A stretch of DNA of 64,000 bases from Seonamhaeicola algicola. Its GTDB lineage: Bacteria; Bacteroidota; Bacteroidia; Flavobacteriales; Flavobacteriaceae. The notes beneath the pieces are model-generated. The model did not search any database, was not told the origin of the DNA, and was given only the letters and a program-made list of their open reading frames with translations. Location: positions 248,292 to 312,291 of the forward strand of contig NZ_VOSC01000025.1 in NCBI RefSeq assembly GCF_007997385.1, written 5' to 3'. The translations under genes were made by a program, and so were the position numbers. Shown one piece after another: positions 43,711 to 52,729 of this stretch (the first letter of the stretch is position 1; every line of letters begins with the position of its first letter).

Positions 43711-44262
43711 TTAAAACCAGTTTTTTTCTAGGCAATCGGCCATAGCAGTACGTGCTCTGTGTATAATTACCCATAGGTTAGACGGTGTAATGTTTAGTTC
43801 ATTACAAATGGTTTCTGTTTCATAGCCTAAAATGGTTTTCATTTTAAAAACATCGGCTTGTTTGCTAGGTAGTTTGCCTAAGCAATTATGTATGGCATTA
43901 CCAAGCTCATTGTTTTGCATGTCGTCTTCGGCAGTTTTATCAAACGGATCTGCTACGCGTTCTTCTAACCAATCACCTTCGGTTTCAGCATCATTGTAAC
44001 TCATTCTTACTTCGGCCTTACCTTTGTTAGAATTTATTTTTCGGTAATAATCAATAATTTTTCTTTTAAGAATACTAATAAGCCAAGTGCGCTCGCTGGC
44101 TTCTCCTTTAAAGTTTTTCATTGATTTTAAGCCCGCCAAAAATGTATCTTGTACAAGGTCTTGCGCAATGACTTTATCATTTACACGGGTTATTGTGTAA
44201 TTGTAAAGATAGTCGGAATATAAATCGATCCACTTATTTGGATTAATTTGATGATTGGGCAT
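43711..44262 (-). CDS. ECF-type RNA polymerase sigma factor
   Basis: A 183-aa sigma-70 family protein with region 2 (LYNYTITRVNDKVIAQDLVQDTFLAGLKS, then RTWLISILKRKIIDYYRK) and region 4 (LPSKQADVFKMKTILGYETETICNELNITPSNLWVIIHRARTAM, read across its helices). The acidic linker in between is longish. A minus-strand TACTTTTG box lies 20 bp upstream (44282-44289). It is followed at 2 bp by a small putative anti-sigma gene. The stimulus is unknown. Confidence 0.92.
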   Translation of the reverse strand: MPNHQINPNKWIDLYSDYLYNYTITRVNDKVIAQDLVQDTFLAGLKSMKNFKGEASERTWLISILKRKIIDYYRKINSNKGKAEVRMSYNDAETEGDWLEERVADPFDKTAEDDMQNNELGNAIHNCLGKLPSKQADVFKMKTILGYETETICNELNITPSNLWVIIHRARTAMADCLEKNWF

Positions 44263-44281
44263 ATTGCTTGTTTTCTTTTAT

Positions 44282-44289
44282 CAAAAGTA
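44282..44289 (-). promoter_or_regulatory. -7 promoter box of the ECF sigma gene
   Basis: Minus-strand TACTTTTG, matching TAnnTTTG. Confidence 0.45.
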
Positions 44290-44339
44290 TAATAAAAAAA
44301 TGAAATGGTTTAAACATAGAATATACAATACAAAAATTG

Positions 44340-46382
44340 TTATTTCTTCAGTAACCCTGCCCGTTTTAATAAAGCTTCTGGTTTTGGTTCTTGGCCTCTA
44401 AAGCGTTTGTAGAGTGTCATTGGGTTTTCGGTGCCGCCTTTGCTCAAAACGTTATCTTTAAATTTATTGGCAACTTGTTTATTAAAAATACCTTCTTGTT
44501 TAAAATATTCAAAAGCATCAGCATCTAAAACTTCAGCCCATTTATAACTATAATAACCTGAAGAATATCCGCCCTGAAAAATATGTGAAAAAGCAGTACT
44601 CATACAGTTTTCTTCTACTTCAGGATATAGTTTTGTGTTACTAAAGGCTTTGTTTTCATGCGCTTTAACGGTTGTTATTTTTGATGGGTTTTCATTGGCA
44701 TGCCAACTCATATCTAACAACCCAAAACTTAATTGACGCAGCGTTTGCATACCTTCATGAAATGTTGCAGAATCTTTAATTTTTAAAACCAAATCCATTG
44801 GTATAACTTCGCCTGTTTGGTAGTGTGTAGCAAATAGCTCTAACGCTTCTTTTTCAAAACACCAATTTTCCATTACTTGACTTGGTAGCTCTACAAAATC
44901 CCAAAATACACTGGTGCCTGATAAACTTGGGTAAGTAGTGTTGGCTAACATACCGTGTAGTGCATGACCAAATTCATGAAAAAGTGTAGTTACTTCATTA
45001 AATGTAAGTAATGATGGTTTGCTTTTTGTTGGTTTTGTGAAATTACAAACTATAGATATATGTGGCCTTGAGTTTTCACCATTTTTAATGTATTGTGGTT
45101 TGTAAACCGTCATCCACGCACCGTTTCTTTTTCCTGGTCTTGGAAAAAAATCGGCATATAAAATGGCAACATAATCGCCGTTGGTGTTGGTTACTTTGTA
45201 TGTTAAAACATCAGTATGGTATTTGTCTATAGTATCAATTTCTTCAAAATGTAAATTGAATAATTTTTTAGCTACTGTAAATGCGCCCTCAATTACATTT
45301 TCTAATTTAAAGTAAGGTTTTAGTTTTTCATCATCTAAACTGAAAAGTTTTTGTTTTAATTTTTCGGCATAATAAGCACCGTCCCATTTTTGTAGTTGCT
45401 CAATACCATCTAAGTTTTTAGCAAATTCTTGAAGGTTTTTAAATTCTTGAGTTGCTGCTGGTTTAGCTTTTTCTAATAATTCGTTTAAAAAATTTGATAC
45501 ATTCTCTGGGGTTTGCGCCATTCGTTCTTCTAAAACAAAATGAGCGTGTGTTTTGTAACCTAAAAGGTTGGCGCGTTGGTGCCTTAGTTTTACAATGTTT
45601 AAAACAATTTCTTGGTTGTCTAAACTGTTGTTTTTAAAACCTTTGCTACCTGCTGCTAAGCTTAGTTTTTTGCGTAGTTGTCGGTTATTTGCGTAGGTTA
45701 CAAAAGGGATGTAGCTTGGGTAATCTAAAGTGAAAAGCCAACCTTCTTTATGTTTGCTTTCGGCTAATTGTTTTGCGGCTTCAATTGTACCTTCGGGTAA
45801 ACCACTTAAGTCTTTTTCATTGGTAATTAACATTTCAAAGGCATTAGTTTCAGCTAAAACATTTTCGCCAAATTTAAGTTTTAGCTTGCTTAACTCTTTG
45901 TCAATAGCTCTGAGGCTTTCTTTTTTTTCTTCAGAAAGATTAGCACCGTTTCTAGAAAAACCTTTATATTTTTTATCAAGTAAGGTTTGTTGTTCAATGG
46001 TTAAATTTAAAGTATCTTTAGCATTGTAAACGGTTTTTACACGTTGGAATAAAGCTTGATTTAAAGTAATATCATTACTAAATTCAGAAAGTAAAGGCGA
46101 TACTTCTTGAGCTATTTTTTGAATAGTATCATTAGTTTCAGCAGAGTTTAAATTGAAAAATATACTAGAAATACGGTCTAATTGTTCACCTGAAAAATCT
46201 AAAGCTTCAATAGTATTTTCAAATGTTGGAGCTTCAGAATTATTAACTATGGCATCAATTTCAGCTTTAGCTTTTTTTATAGCTTCTTTGAAGGCAGGAA
46301 GGTAAAAACTATCTTCAATTTTTGAAAACGGAGCTGTGTTAAAAGGTGTATTGAAGGTTTCAAGTAATATTTTATAAGACAT
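44340..46382 (-). CDS. M3-family metallopeptidase (oligopeptidase A / peptidyl-dipeptidase type)
   Basis: A 680-aa zinc peptidase that degrades oligopeptides. The catalytic motif is LFHEFGHALHGM (HExxH) with the family pattern PSQVMENWCFE downstream. The N-terminal two-thirds are helical as in thimet-type enzymes. There is no signal peptide, so it is probably cytoplasmic. The start at 46382 has a 20-bp palindrome 28-47 bp upstream. Confidence 0.93.
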   Translation of the reverse strand: MSYKILLETFNTPFNTAPFSKIEDSFYLPAFKEAIKKAKAEIDAIVNNSEAPTFENTIEALDFSGEQLDRISSIFFNLNSAETNDTIQKIAQEVSPLLSEFSNDITLNQALFQRVKTVYNAKDTLNLTIEQQTLLDKKYKGFSRNGANLSEEKKESLRAIDKELSKLKLKFGENVLAETNAFEMLITNEKDLSGLPEGTIEAAKQLAESKHKEGWLFTLDYPSYIPFVTYANNRQLRKKLSLAAGSKGFKNNSLDNQEIVLNIVKLRHQRANLLGYKTHAHFVLEERMAQTPENVSNFLNELLEKAKPAATQEFKNLQEFAKNLDGIEQLQKWDGAYYAEKLKQKLFSLDDEKLKPYFKLENVIEGAFTVAKKLFNLHFEEIDTIDKYHTDVLTYKVTNTNGDYVAILYADFFPRPGKRNGAWMTVYKPQYIKNGENSRPHISIVCNFTKPTKSKPSLLTFNEVTTLFHEFGHALHGMLANTTYPSLSGTSVFWDFVELPSQVMENWCFEKEALELFATHYQTGEVIPMDLVLKIKDSATFHEGMQTLRQLSFGLLDMSWHANENPSKITTVKAHENKAFSNTKLYPEVEENCMSTAFSHIFQGGYSSGYYSYKWAEVLDADAFEYFKQEGIFNKQVANKFKDNVLSKGGTENPMTLYKRFRGQEPKPEALLKRAGLLKK

Positions 46383-46409
46383 AATTTCAAGTAAAATGTT
46401 AAAGTTTAG

Positions 46410-46429
46410 TTATTATGCATGCATAATAA
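46410..46429. promoter_or_regulatory. Perfect 20-bp palindrome between M3 peptidase and candidate small RNA
   Basis: TTATTATGCATGCATAATAA reads the same on both strands. It lies 28 bp upstream of the M3 peptidase start (minus strand) and 10 bp upstream of a plus-strand TATATTTG box, so a dimeric regulator bound here could affect both directions. Confidence 0.6.
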
Positions 46430-46439
46430 AAAAAAGTTA

Positions 46440-46535
46440 TATATTTGCACCCGACAGATTTTTGCGAGTGACTAACTCATAAGGATTATATGTTAATAGC
46501 TTGAAAACCTCGAATTTTTATTCGAGGTTTTTTTA
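46440..46535 (+). ncRNA. Candidate small RNA with own promoter and terminator
   Basis: On the plus strand a perfect -7 box TATATTTG (46440-46447) is followed, with no plausible ORF, by about 57 bases and then an intrinsic terminator: AAACCTCGAA (46505-46514) / TTCGAGGTTT (46521-46530), T-run 46528-46534. The predicted transcript is about 80 nt (roughly 46453-46534). No -33 TTG is seen; that place is taken by the palindrome. The hairpin may also or instead terminate purE on the minus strand, but its longer T-run is on the plus side. Confidence 0.5.
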
Positions 46536-46538
46536 TGG

Positions 46539-47018
46539 CTATAAATCTTTAGCAGATTCGTTTACTTTTATTTTTAATCCTTCTTTATAGGCTATAATTT
46601 TATCTAAAACACAGGTGTCATGCGCTCCAATAATTTGAGCAGCTAGAATACCAGCATTTTTAGCGCCGTTTAAAGCTACTGTAGCAACAGGTACACCACC
46701 AGGCATTTGTAGAATAGATAAAACAGAGTCCCATCCGTCAATTGAATTGCTGCTTTTTACAGGCACACCAATAACAGGTAAAGGTGATAATGAGGCTATC
46801 ATACCAGGTAAATGTGCAGCACCACCTGCACCAGCAATTATTACTGAAAAACCACGCGAGTGCGCATTTTTTCCGTAGTCAAATAACTTTTCGGGAGTAC
46901 GGTGTGCAGATACTATATCTACTTCAACTTCAATATCAAACCCTTTTAAGATGTCTATAGCATCTTGCATAACAGGAAGATCACTTTTGCTTCCCATAAT
47001 TACGCCTATTTTACTCAT
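46539..47018 (-). CDS. purE: N5-carboxyaminoimidazole ribonucleotide mutase
   Basis: A 159-aa class I PurE that moves the carboxyl group in N5-CAIR to give CAIR in purine synthesis. Signatures: IGVIMGSKSDLPVM, SAHRTPEKLFDYG, AGAGGAAHLPGM and SLSPLPVIGVPV. It follows purK at 88 bp, the usual pairing. Confidence 0.97.
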   Translation of the reverse strand: MSKIGVIMGSKSDLPVMQDAIDILKGFDIEVEVDIVSAHRTPEKLFDYGKNAHSRGFSVIIAGAGGAAHLPGMIASLSPLPVIGVPVKSSNSIDGWDSVLSILQMPGGVPVATVALNGAKNAGILAAQIIGAHDTCVLDKIIAYKEGLKIKVNESAKDL

Positions 47019-47106
47019 AACTAAATTTTAAGTTCTAAATATTCAAACATTAAATTTTAAATTTACTTGGGCAATTTTTAGTAATTTAATGGTTGTTTAT
47101 TGTAAT

Positions 47107-48261
47107 TTATTCGCTTATTACTTTAATGGATTTTTTAACTTCTTCGGCAACACGTCTGGCTTCATTTAAATTTTCATTTACAATGGTAACGTGCCCCATT
47201 TTTCTAAACGGTCTGGTTTCTTTTTTTCCATAAATGTGCGGTGTAACGCCATCCATTTGCATAATGGTTTCAATATTTTGGTATACCACATTGCCTGTAA
47301 AACCCTCAGCACCAACAAGGTTTACCATAACGCCACCAACTTTACTATCGGTTCTGCCAAGAGGTAAATTTAAAATGGCACGTATGTGTTGCTCAAATTG
47401 TGATGTGTAACTAGCTTCAATAGTTTGGTGCCCAGAGTTGTGAGGTCTTGGGGCTACCTCGTTAACCAAAATGTCATCATTTTCAGTTTGAAACATTTCA
47501 ACGGCCAAAAGCCCAACATGGTTAAATGCTTCAGATACTTTTAAAGCAATATCTTTAGCTTTTTTTGCTACGTTATCATCAATTCTTGCCGGACAAATTA
47601 CGTACTCAACTTGGTTGGCTTCAGGGTGAAATTCCATCTCAACCACTGGGTAACTTTTAACGTCACCATTGGCACTACGGGCAACAATAACAGCTAATTC
47701 ATTTTTAAAGGGTACCAATGTTTCGGCTATACATTCTACGTTTGGTAAATTTTGTAAATCATCAAGTGTTTTAACAATTTTTACACCTTGGCCATCATAC
47801 CCAAATTGGGCACTTTTCCATACAAAAGGCAGTGTTAATCCGCCATGATTTATGGCTTCTTTAATTTCTGAAGTATAAGCAAAGCGTGTAAAAGGAGCTG
47901 TTGGTATGTTATTATCAACATAAAACAATTTTTGTTTTGCTTTGTTTTGTATGGTACGTAGTGTTTTTGCTGCGGGGTAAACTTGTATGCCTTTTTTTTC
48001 TAAAGCTTCTAAAGCATCAACATTTACATTTTCAATTTCAATAGTTAATACATCAACTTGTTTTCCAAAGTTAAAAACGGCATCGTAATCCATTAAATCA
48101 CCAAGTGTAAAATTGTTGCAAGCTAATTTACTTGGAGCCTCTGGGCTAGCATCCATTACGTTGGTTTGTATATCAAACTTTCTAGTGTTGTAAAGCAGCA
48201 TTTTACCTAATTGACCGCCACCTAAAATACCTAGTTTAAAGTTAGAAGAGAAGTAGTTCAT
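47107..48261 (-). CDS. purK: N5-carboxyaminoimidazole ribonucleotide synthase
   Basis: A 384-aa ATP-grasp enzyme that carboxylates AIR. It starts with LGILGGGQLGKMLLY and has the ATP-grasp stretch LPFVWKSAQFGYDGQGV, NEVAPRPHNSGHQTIEA (metal site) and the C-terminal HIYGKKETRPFRKMGHVT. Followed by purE. A minus-strand TACTTTTG box (48296-48303) lies 34 bp upstream. Confidence 0.97.
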   Translation of the reverse strand: MNYFSSNFKLGILGGGQLGKMLLYNTRKFDIQTNVMDASPEAPSKLACNNFTLGDLMDYDAVFNFGKQVDVLTIEIENVNVDALEALEKKGIQVYPAAKTLRTIQNKAKQKLFYVDNNIPTAPFTRFAYTSEIKEAINHGGLTLPFVWKSAQFGYDGQGVKIVKTLDDLQNLPNVECIAETLVPFKNELAVIVARSANGDVKSYPVVEMEFHPEANQVEYVICPARIDDNVAKKAKDIALKVSEAFNHVGLLAVEMFQTENDDILVNEVAPRPHNSGHQTIEASYTSQFEQHIRAILNLPLGRTDSKVGGVMVNLVGAEGFTGNVVYQNIETIMQMDGVTPHIYGKKETRPFRKMGHVTIVNENLNEARRVAEEVKKSIKVISE

Positions 48262-48295
48262 TACTATTTTTTTTGTGAAACTGATTTAAGTTATG

Positions 48296-48303
48296 CAAAA
48301 GTA
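48296..48303 (-). promoter_or_regulatory. -7 promoter box of purK-purE
   Basis: Minus-strand TACTTTTG, matching TAnnTTTG, upstream of purK. Confidence 0.45.
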
Positions 48304-48498
48304 CATGAATTTTTTCATTCAGAAATTCTTAAAACCGAATGAAAACATTGTAAATAATGCGCATTATATTGCCATAAAACTAAAATTTACGCAATTATTA
48401 CACACATTTTTTTTGGGTTAATTATAAAAATGTACTTAAAAGTTAAAAAAAGGATTCTAAAACGTAATTCAAAAACCTAAAAAGGTAAATCATTTAAT

Positions 48499-48506
48499 TA
48501 TCTTTG
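48499..48506 (+). promoter_or_regulatory. -7 promoter box of the HPRT-adenylate kinase gene
   Basis: TATCTTTG, matching TAnnTTTG, 21 bp before the GTG start. Confidence 0.45.
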
Positions 48507-48527
48507 CTGCTTTAAAATAAGTTTAGG

Positions 48528-49637
48528 GTGGTAAAATTACATAACAAATATTTTAAACCGTTTATTACTGCAAATCAAATTGATACAGCTATTGATAAAT
48601 TGGTTGAAGAAATAGCAAACGATTTAGGAGACGAAATACCTGTTTTTATAGGCATACTAAACGGCTCTTTTATGTTTACAAGTGATTTTGTGAAAAAATA
48701 TCCAAAACCATGCGAGGTTACGTTTATTAAACTAGCATCATATGAAGGCGTAAAATCTACCGAAGATATTCAGCGTTTAATAGGTTTAACACAAGATTTA
48801 ACTGGGCGTACAGTTGTTATTTTAGAAGATATTATTGATACTGGTAATACCTTAGCCGAAGTGCATCGTATTTTTCAAAATGAAAACGTTAAAGCATTAA
48901 AAATAGCTACCCTTTTTTACAAACCCGAAGCTTATAAAAAAGACTTTAAACTACATTATGTTGGTATAGAAATACCTAATAAATTTATTGTTGGCTATGG
49001 TTTAGACTACGATAATTTAGGTAGAGATTTACCAGAAATATATCAAATAAAAGAAACACAACACATGACAAATTTAGTGCTATTTGGCCCTCCAGGAGCA
49101 GGTAAAGGAACACAAGCAAACTTTTTAAAAGAAAAATACAACTTAGTTCATATTTCAACCGGTGATGTTTTTAGGTTTAATATTAAAAATGAAACAGCGC
49201 TTGGAATGCTTGCAAAATCATACATTGATAAAGGTGAGTTAGTGCCAGATCAAGTAACTATTGATATGTTAAATGCCGAGGTTGAAAAAAATGCCGATGC
49301 TAACGGTTTTATTTTTGACGGTTTTCCACGTACTGATGCCCAAGCACAAGCTTTAGATACATTAATGGATTCTAAAGACTCTTCAATTAACGCAATGATA
49401 GCTCTTGAAGTTGATGATGAAGTTTTAGTACAGCGTTTACTTGAAAGAGGTAAAACTAGCGGAAGACCTGATGATGCTGATGAATCTATTATTAGAAATC
49501 GTATTAAAGAATACTACAACAAAACAGCTATTTTAAAAGATTATTACTCTGCACAAAATAAATACTACGGTGTTAATGGCGTAGGTAGCATTGAAGATAT
49601 TACAAAACGTTTAAGTACAGTAATAGACGCGTTATAG
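48528..49637 (+). CDS. Fusion: hypoxanthine phosphoribosyltransferase - adenylate kinase
   Basis: A single open frame of 369 codons joins two purine enzymes. Residues 1-178 are an HPRT (FIGILNGSFMF; PRPP loop VVILEDIIDTGNTL at 96-109; IPNKFIVGYGLDYDNLGRDLPEIY), salvaging hypoxanthine/guanine with PRPP. Residues 180-369 are a complete adenylate kinase beginning MTNLVLFGPPGAGKGTQ (P-loop 187-195), with STGDVF, FDGFPRT and a short non-zinc lid (RGKTSGRPDDADES). Only KETQH separates them. The start is GTG at 48528. The internal ATG at 49065 could also give free adenylate kinase; no strong ribosome site is seen before it. No stop or frame change lies between the halves, so this is not an obvious sequencing error. 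Confidence 0.93.
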   Translation: MVKLHNKYFKPFITANQIDTAIDKLVEEIANDLGDEIPVFIGILNGSFMFTSDFVKKYPKPCEVTFIKLASYEGVKSTEDIQRLIGLTQDLTGRTVVILEDIIDTGNTLAEVHRIFQNENVKALKIATLFYKPEAYKKDFKLHYVGIEIPNKFIVGYGLDYDNLGRDLPEIYQIKETQHMTNLVLFGPPGAGKGTQANFLKEKYNLVHISTGDVFRFNIKNETALGMLAKSYIDKGELVPDQVTIDMLNAEVEKNADANGFIFDGFPRTDAQAQALDTLMDSKDSSINAMIALEVDDEVLVQRLLERGKTSGRPDDADESIIRNRIKEYYNKTAILKDYYSAQNKYYGVNGVGSIEDITKRLSTVIDAL

Positions 49638-49714
49638 TAAACGTTTATTTGTTTAGTTGTTTAAAGTGCATATACGACTAAACGACTTAACGCAAAACAA
49701 ATAAACATAGATAA

Positions 49715-50713
49715 ATGACAGAAGGAAATTTTGTAGATTACGTAAAAATGTATGTTTGTTCTGGTAAAGGCGGACAAGGGTCTGCTCACTTACACAGAGA
49801 AAAATATATTGAAAAAGGTGGCCCCGACGGAGGCGATGGTGGTCGTGGTGGGCATGTTATAATACGCGGTAATGAAAACTTATGGACATTACTACACCTA
49901 AAATTTAAAAAACATATACGTGCTGGCCATGGTGAACATGGAAGTAAAAGTAGAAGCACCGGTGCCGATGGTGAAGATGTTTACATTGATGTGCCTTTAG
50001 GAACCGTTGTTAGAGATACTGAAACTAATGATGTGCTTTTTGAAATTACAGAGCATGAACAGGAGCGTATTATTGTTGAAGGAGGTAAAGGTGGTTTAGG
50101 TAATTGGCATTTCAAATCGTCTACAAATCAAACCCCCCGATATGCGCAACCAGGAATGCCAACGCAAGAAAAATACGTTACTATTGAGCTTAAAGTATTA
50201 GCCGATGTTGGTTTAGTAGGTTTCCCTAATGCGGGTAAATCTACATTGCTATCTGTAATAACATCAGCAAAACCTAAAATAGCCGATTATGAGTTTACAA
50301 CCCTAAAACCTAATTTAGGTATTGTGAAATACCGAGACTATCAAACCTTTGTAATGGCAGATATTCCAGGTATTATTGAAGGTGCTGCTGAAGGCAAGGG
50401 CTTAGGGCATTATTTTTTACGCCATATTGAGCGAAATTCAGTGTTGTTATTTTTAATTCCTGCCGATGCAGATGATATTAAAAAGCAATATGATATTTTA
50501 CTTGATGAACTTAGGCGTTACAACCCAGAAATGCTAGATAAAGAGCGTTTTATAGCAATATCTAAAACTGATATGTTAGATGATGAGCTTAAAGCTGAAA
50601 TGAAGCAAGAGCTTGATAATAATTTACCAATTCCGTATATGTTTATTTCATCGGTGGCACAAAAAGGCATTACAGAGCTTAAAGATATACTTTGGAAAAT
50701 GCTAAATGATTAA
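49715..50713 (+). CDS. obg: GTPase Obg/CgtA
   Basis: A 332-aa essential GTPase linked to 50S ribosome assembly. An N-terminal glycine-rich Obg fold (about 1-160; [24 protein letters not shown]) precedes the G domain ([26 protein letters not shown]). The C-terminal OCT domain is absent, as is common in this phylum. It follows the purine fusion by 77 bp. Confidence 0.96.
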   Translation: MTEGNFVDYVKMYVCSGKGGQGSAHLHREKYIEKGGPDGGDGGRGGHVIIRGNENLWTLLHLKFKKHIRAGHGEHGSKSRSTGADGEDVYIDVPLGTVVRDTETNDVLFEITEHEQERIIVEGGKGGLGNWHFKSSTNQTPRYAQPGMPTQEKYVTIELKVLADVGLVGFPNAGKSTLLSVITSAKPKIADYEFTTLKPNLGIVKYRDYQTFVMADIPGIIEGAAEGKGLGHYFLRHIERNSVLLFLIPADADDIKKQYDILLDELRRYNPEMLDKERFIAISKTDMLDDELKAEMKQELDNNLPIPYMFISSVAQKGITELKDILWKMLND

Positions 50714-50792
50714 TATTTCACAATCAGAGTCAATTATAAAAAAAGGCATTGGAATAATTTTTGATTATCTTTAAATTAAAAATTAGCTAAAA

Positions 50793-51314
50793 ATGAAACA
50801 TATACAAATACTTCTGCTTGTATTTTTAATAGTAAGTTGCGCGCCAATTAGAGTGAATTATGATTATGAGCGCACTACTAATTTTTCAAAGTACAAAACC
50901 TACCAGTATTTTGGTGACATGAAAACGGGTTTAAGCGCATTAGACACCAAACGTTTTTTAGATGCTTTTGATGCTAAAATGACCGCTTTAGGATTTTCAA
51001 TTTCTGAAACCCCTGATTTTTTAATTGATATAAAAAGTGCCGAATTTCAAGGAACACCAAGACAAAGTGTGGGGGTTGGTTTAGGTGGCGGTGGCCGTAA
51101 TGTTGGTGGTGGCGTATCAATTGGTATACCCATTGGGCAACCTAATGTAAGCCGCCAAATTACTGTTGATTTTGTTGATGAAAAAGGTATTGGTTTATTT
51201 TGGCAAGCTGTTAGTGAATCTAGTTTTAACCCAAACGCATCACCAGAAAACAGAGAAGCACGCTTAAAAGCTATTACCGATAAAATTTTAGCGGGTTACC
51301 CGCCAAAGCCTTAG
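50793..51314 (+). CDS. DUF4136 lipoprotein
   Basis: A 173-aa lipoprotein (signal ending LIVSC, Cys16). The DUF4136 domain is recognisable: YDYERTTNFSKYKTYQYF near the N-terminus, a Gly-rich loop with GVGLGGGGRNVGGGVSIGIPIG, and the QITVDFVDEKGIGLFWQAVSES strands. Function unknown. Its 3' end overlaps the convergent M64 peptidase gene by 4 bp. Confidence 0.88.
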   Translation: MKHIQILLLVFLIVSCAPIRVNYDYERTTNFSKYKTYQYFGDMKTGLSALDTKRFLDAFDAKMTALGFSISETPDFLIDIKSAEFQGTPRQSVGVGLGGGGRNVGGGVSIGIPIGQPNVSRQITVDFVDEKGIGLFWQAVSESSFNPNASPENREARLKAITDKILAGYPPKP

Positions 51315-52729
51315 TGTTTTACTACTTTTTTACTTGCAATAAGTGTATTGTTTGCATAAATGTTAGCAATGTAAATTCCTGTTTTTAAATAACTTGTGTT
51401 AAGTTGGGTTGAAGTATTTAATTTTTTTGATATAATTTTTTTACCATCAATTGTATTTAAAACTACACGTAATGTTTGGCTGTTATTATTTTCAATAGTG
51501 AAATTTAAAAACTCATCAGTTGGGTTTGGAAACATTTTTATTTTAAAACTATGGCTACTGCTAGAAATAGTTTCAACACCCAAGGCACTGTAATTTATAG
51601 TCCAATTCACATTGTAAATGTGAAACGTTTCGTGGTTATCAACCTTAAGCATATTAGAATTATCAGTAACGGTTACTGAAAGCGTGTTGTTACCTTCACT
51701 TAAATTAGTTTCATTAATAGAAACGTCATCAACATTGTTGGCATAATTAACGTTGTTAAGTGTCCAAACACTTTCTAAAGTATTAGGTATTGGTTTAATT
51801 AAATTAAGCTGAAAATTTAATGGAAAGCTTAATGCTTCTAAAGTAGTTTCTTCAGGGCTAAAACTTTCAATAGGCGTAATAAGGCTATGTGTTTTTTCAA
51901 TCATCCCTTCTTTACAAACGGCACAAAAAGGTTTGTTTAAAACTTCCATTTTGCACTCGGCATGTCTTGGTTTATACCATAATGAAGCATTGCCATTGCC
52001 CGTATGCTGGTGTATGCCAATATTATTAGTACCAATCCAGTTTTTCCATTTTACAGTGTTAGGGTTTGTATCTTGAGTCATGTTTATGGCTTCGGCAGCC
52101 AATTCATCTCCAGGATAATATTCGTCTTTTAAATCAAAAAGTGAATGTCCTAATTCATGAACAGCAATTTCTAACGAACTTGAACCCGTTGAAGCCATTG
52201 GAAATTTACCACCGCTACCGCCATAATAAGGCGAGTTTACAAGAATAAGTGCTTGGTCATAGGTGGGAAAATTGTTAGCTAAAACAGTTTCTATTTTAGC
52301 TTGAGTATTATTGGCGCTAAGTCCATCAATTTCATAGTACAGTAAAAAATGATTCCCAAAAGCGTCATAAGTTGCATTAAAATACGTGTCTACTGTTTGT
52401 GTGGGAACTGGCCAACCAGATTCATGAGCAACGTTACCAGTGCCTGGGTGGTCTGCGCCACTTTCATTTGAAGGTACTTTTACAGCATACACATTAAAAT
52501 AATTAGCATATTCTAAAAAAGGCGATTGGCTAAAAAGGTAATTGCTAAAGTTTGTAGCATCTAAAATAAACGTGTTTAGCTCTTGGGTTTGGTAGCCTTC
52601 ACTTAAAATAACTAAGTTTATACGTGTGGTATTATCTCCAGCTATTTTTATAGCTTCAACATCAAAATTTTGAGCAAAACCTGGTGCCAAACTTATAAAT
52701 ATAACAATAATATGTAGCAGATGTTTCAC
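51311..52729 (-). CDS. Secreted M64-family zinc metallopeptidase with type IX sorting domain
   Basis: A 472-aa secreted peptidase (signal peptide 1-20, ending PGFAQ). The M64 (IgA-peptidase-like) domain spans about 30-290 with active site HELGHSLFDLKDEY: His191, Glu192, His195, acidic third-ligand region after it, and four Cys late in the domain (ECKMEV, FCAVC). A beta-sandwich at about 300-385 precedes a T9SS type A C-terminal domain (about 398-472, MFPNPTDEF ... YLKTGIYIANI). The start codon is GTG at 52729, sharing one base with the TAG stop of the lipoprotein gene before it, so the two are coupled. Confidence 0.9.
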   Translation of the reverse strand: MKHLLHIIVIFISLAPGFAQNFDVEAIKIAGDNTTRINLVILSEGYQTQELNTFILDATNFSNYLFSQSPFLEYANYFNVYAVKVPSNESGADHPGTGNVAHESGWPVPTQTVDTYFNATYDAFGNHFLLYYEIDGLSANNTQAKIETVLANNFPTYDQALILVNSPYYGGSGGKFPMASTGSSSLEIAVHELGHSLFDLKDEYYPGDELAAEAINMTQDTNPNTVKWKNWIGTNNIGIHQHTGNGNASLWYKPRHAECKMEVLNKPFCAVCKEGMIEKTHSLITPIESFSPEETTLEALSFPLNFQLNLIKPIPNTLESVWTLNNVNYANNVDDVSINETNLSEGNNTLSVTVTDNSNMLKVDNHETFHIYNVNWTINYSALGVETISSSSHSFKIKMFPNPTDEFLNFTIENNNSQTLRVVLNTIDGKKIISKKLNTSTQLNTSYLKTGIYIANIYANNTLIASKKVVKH

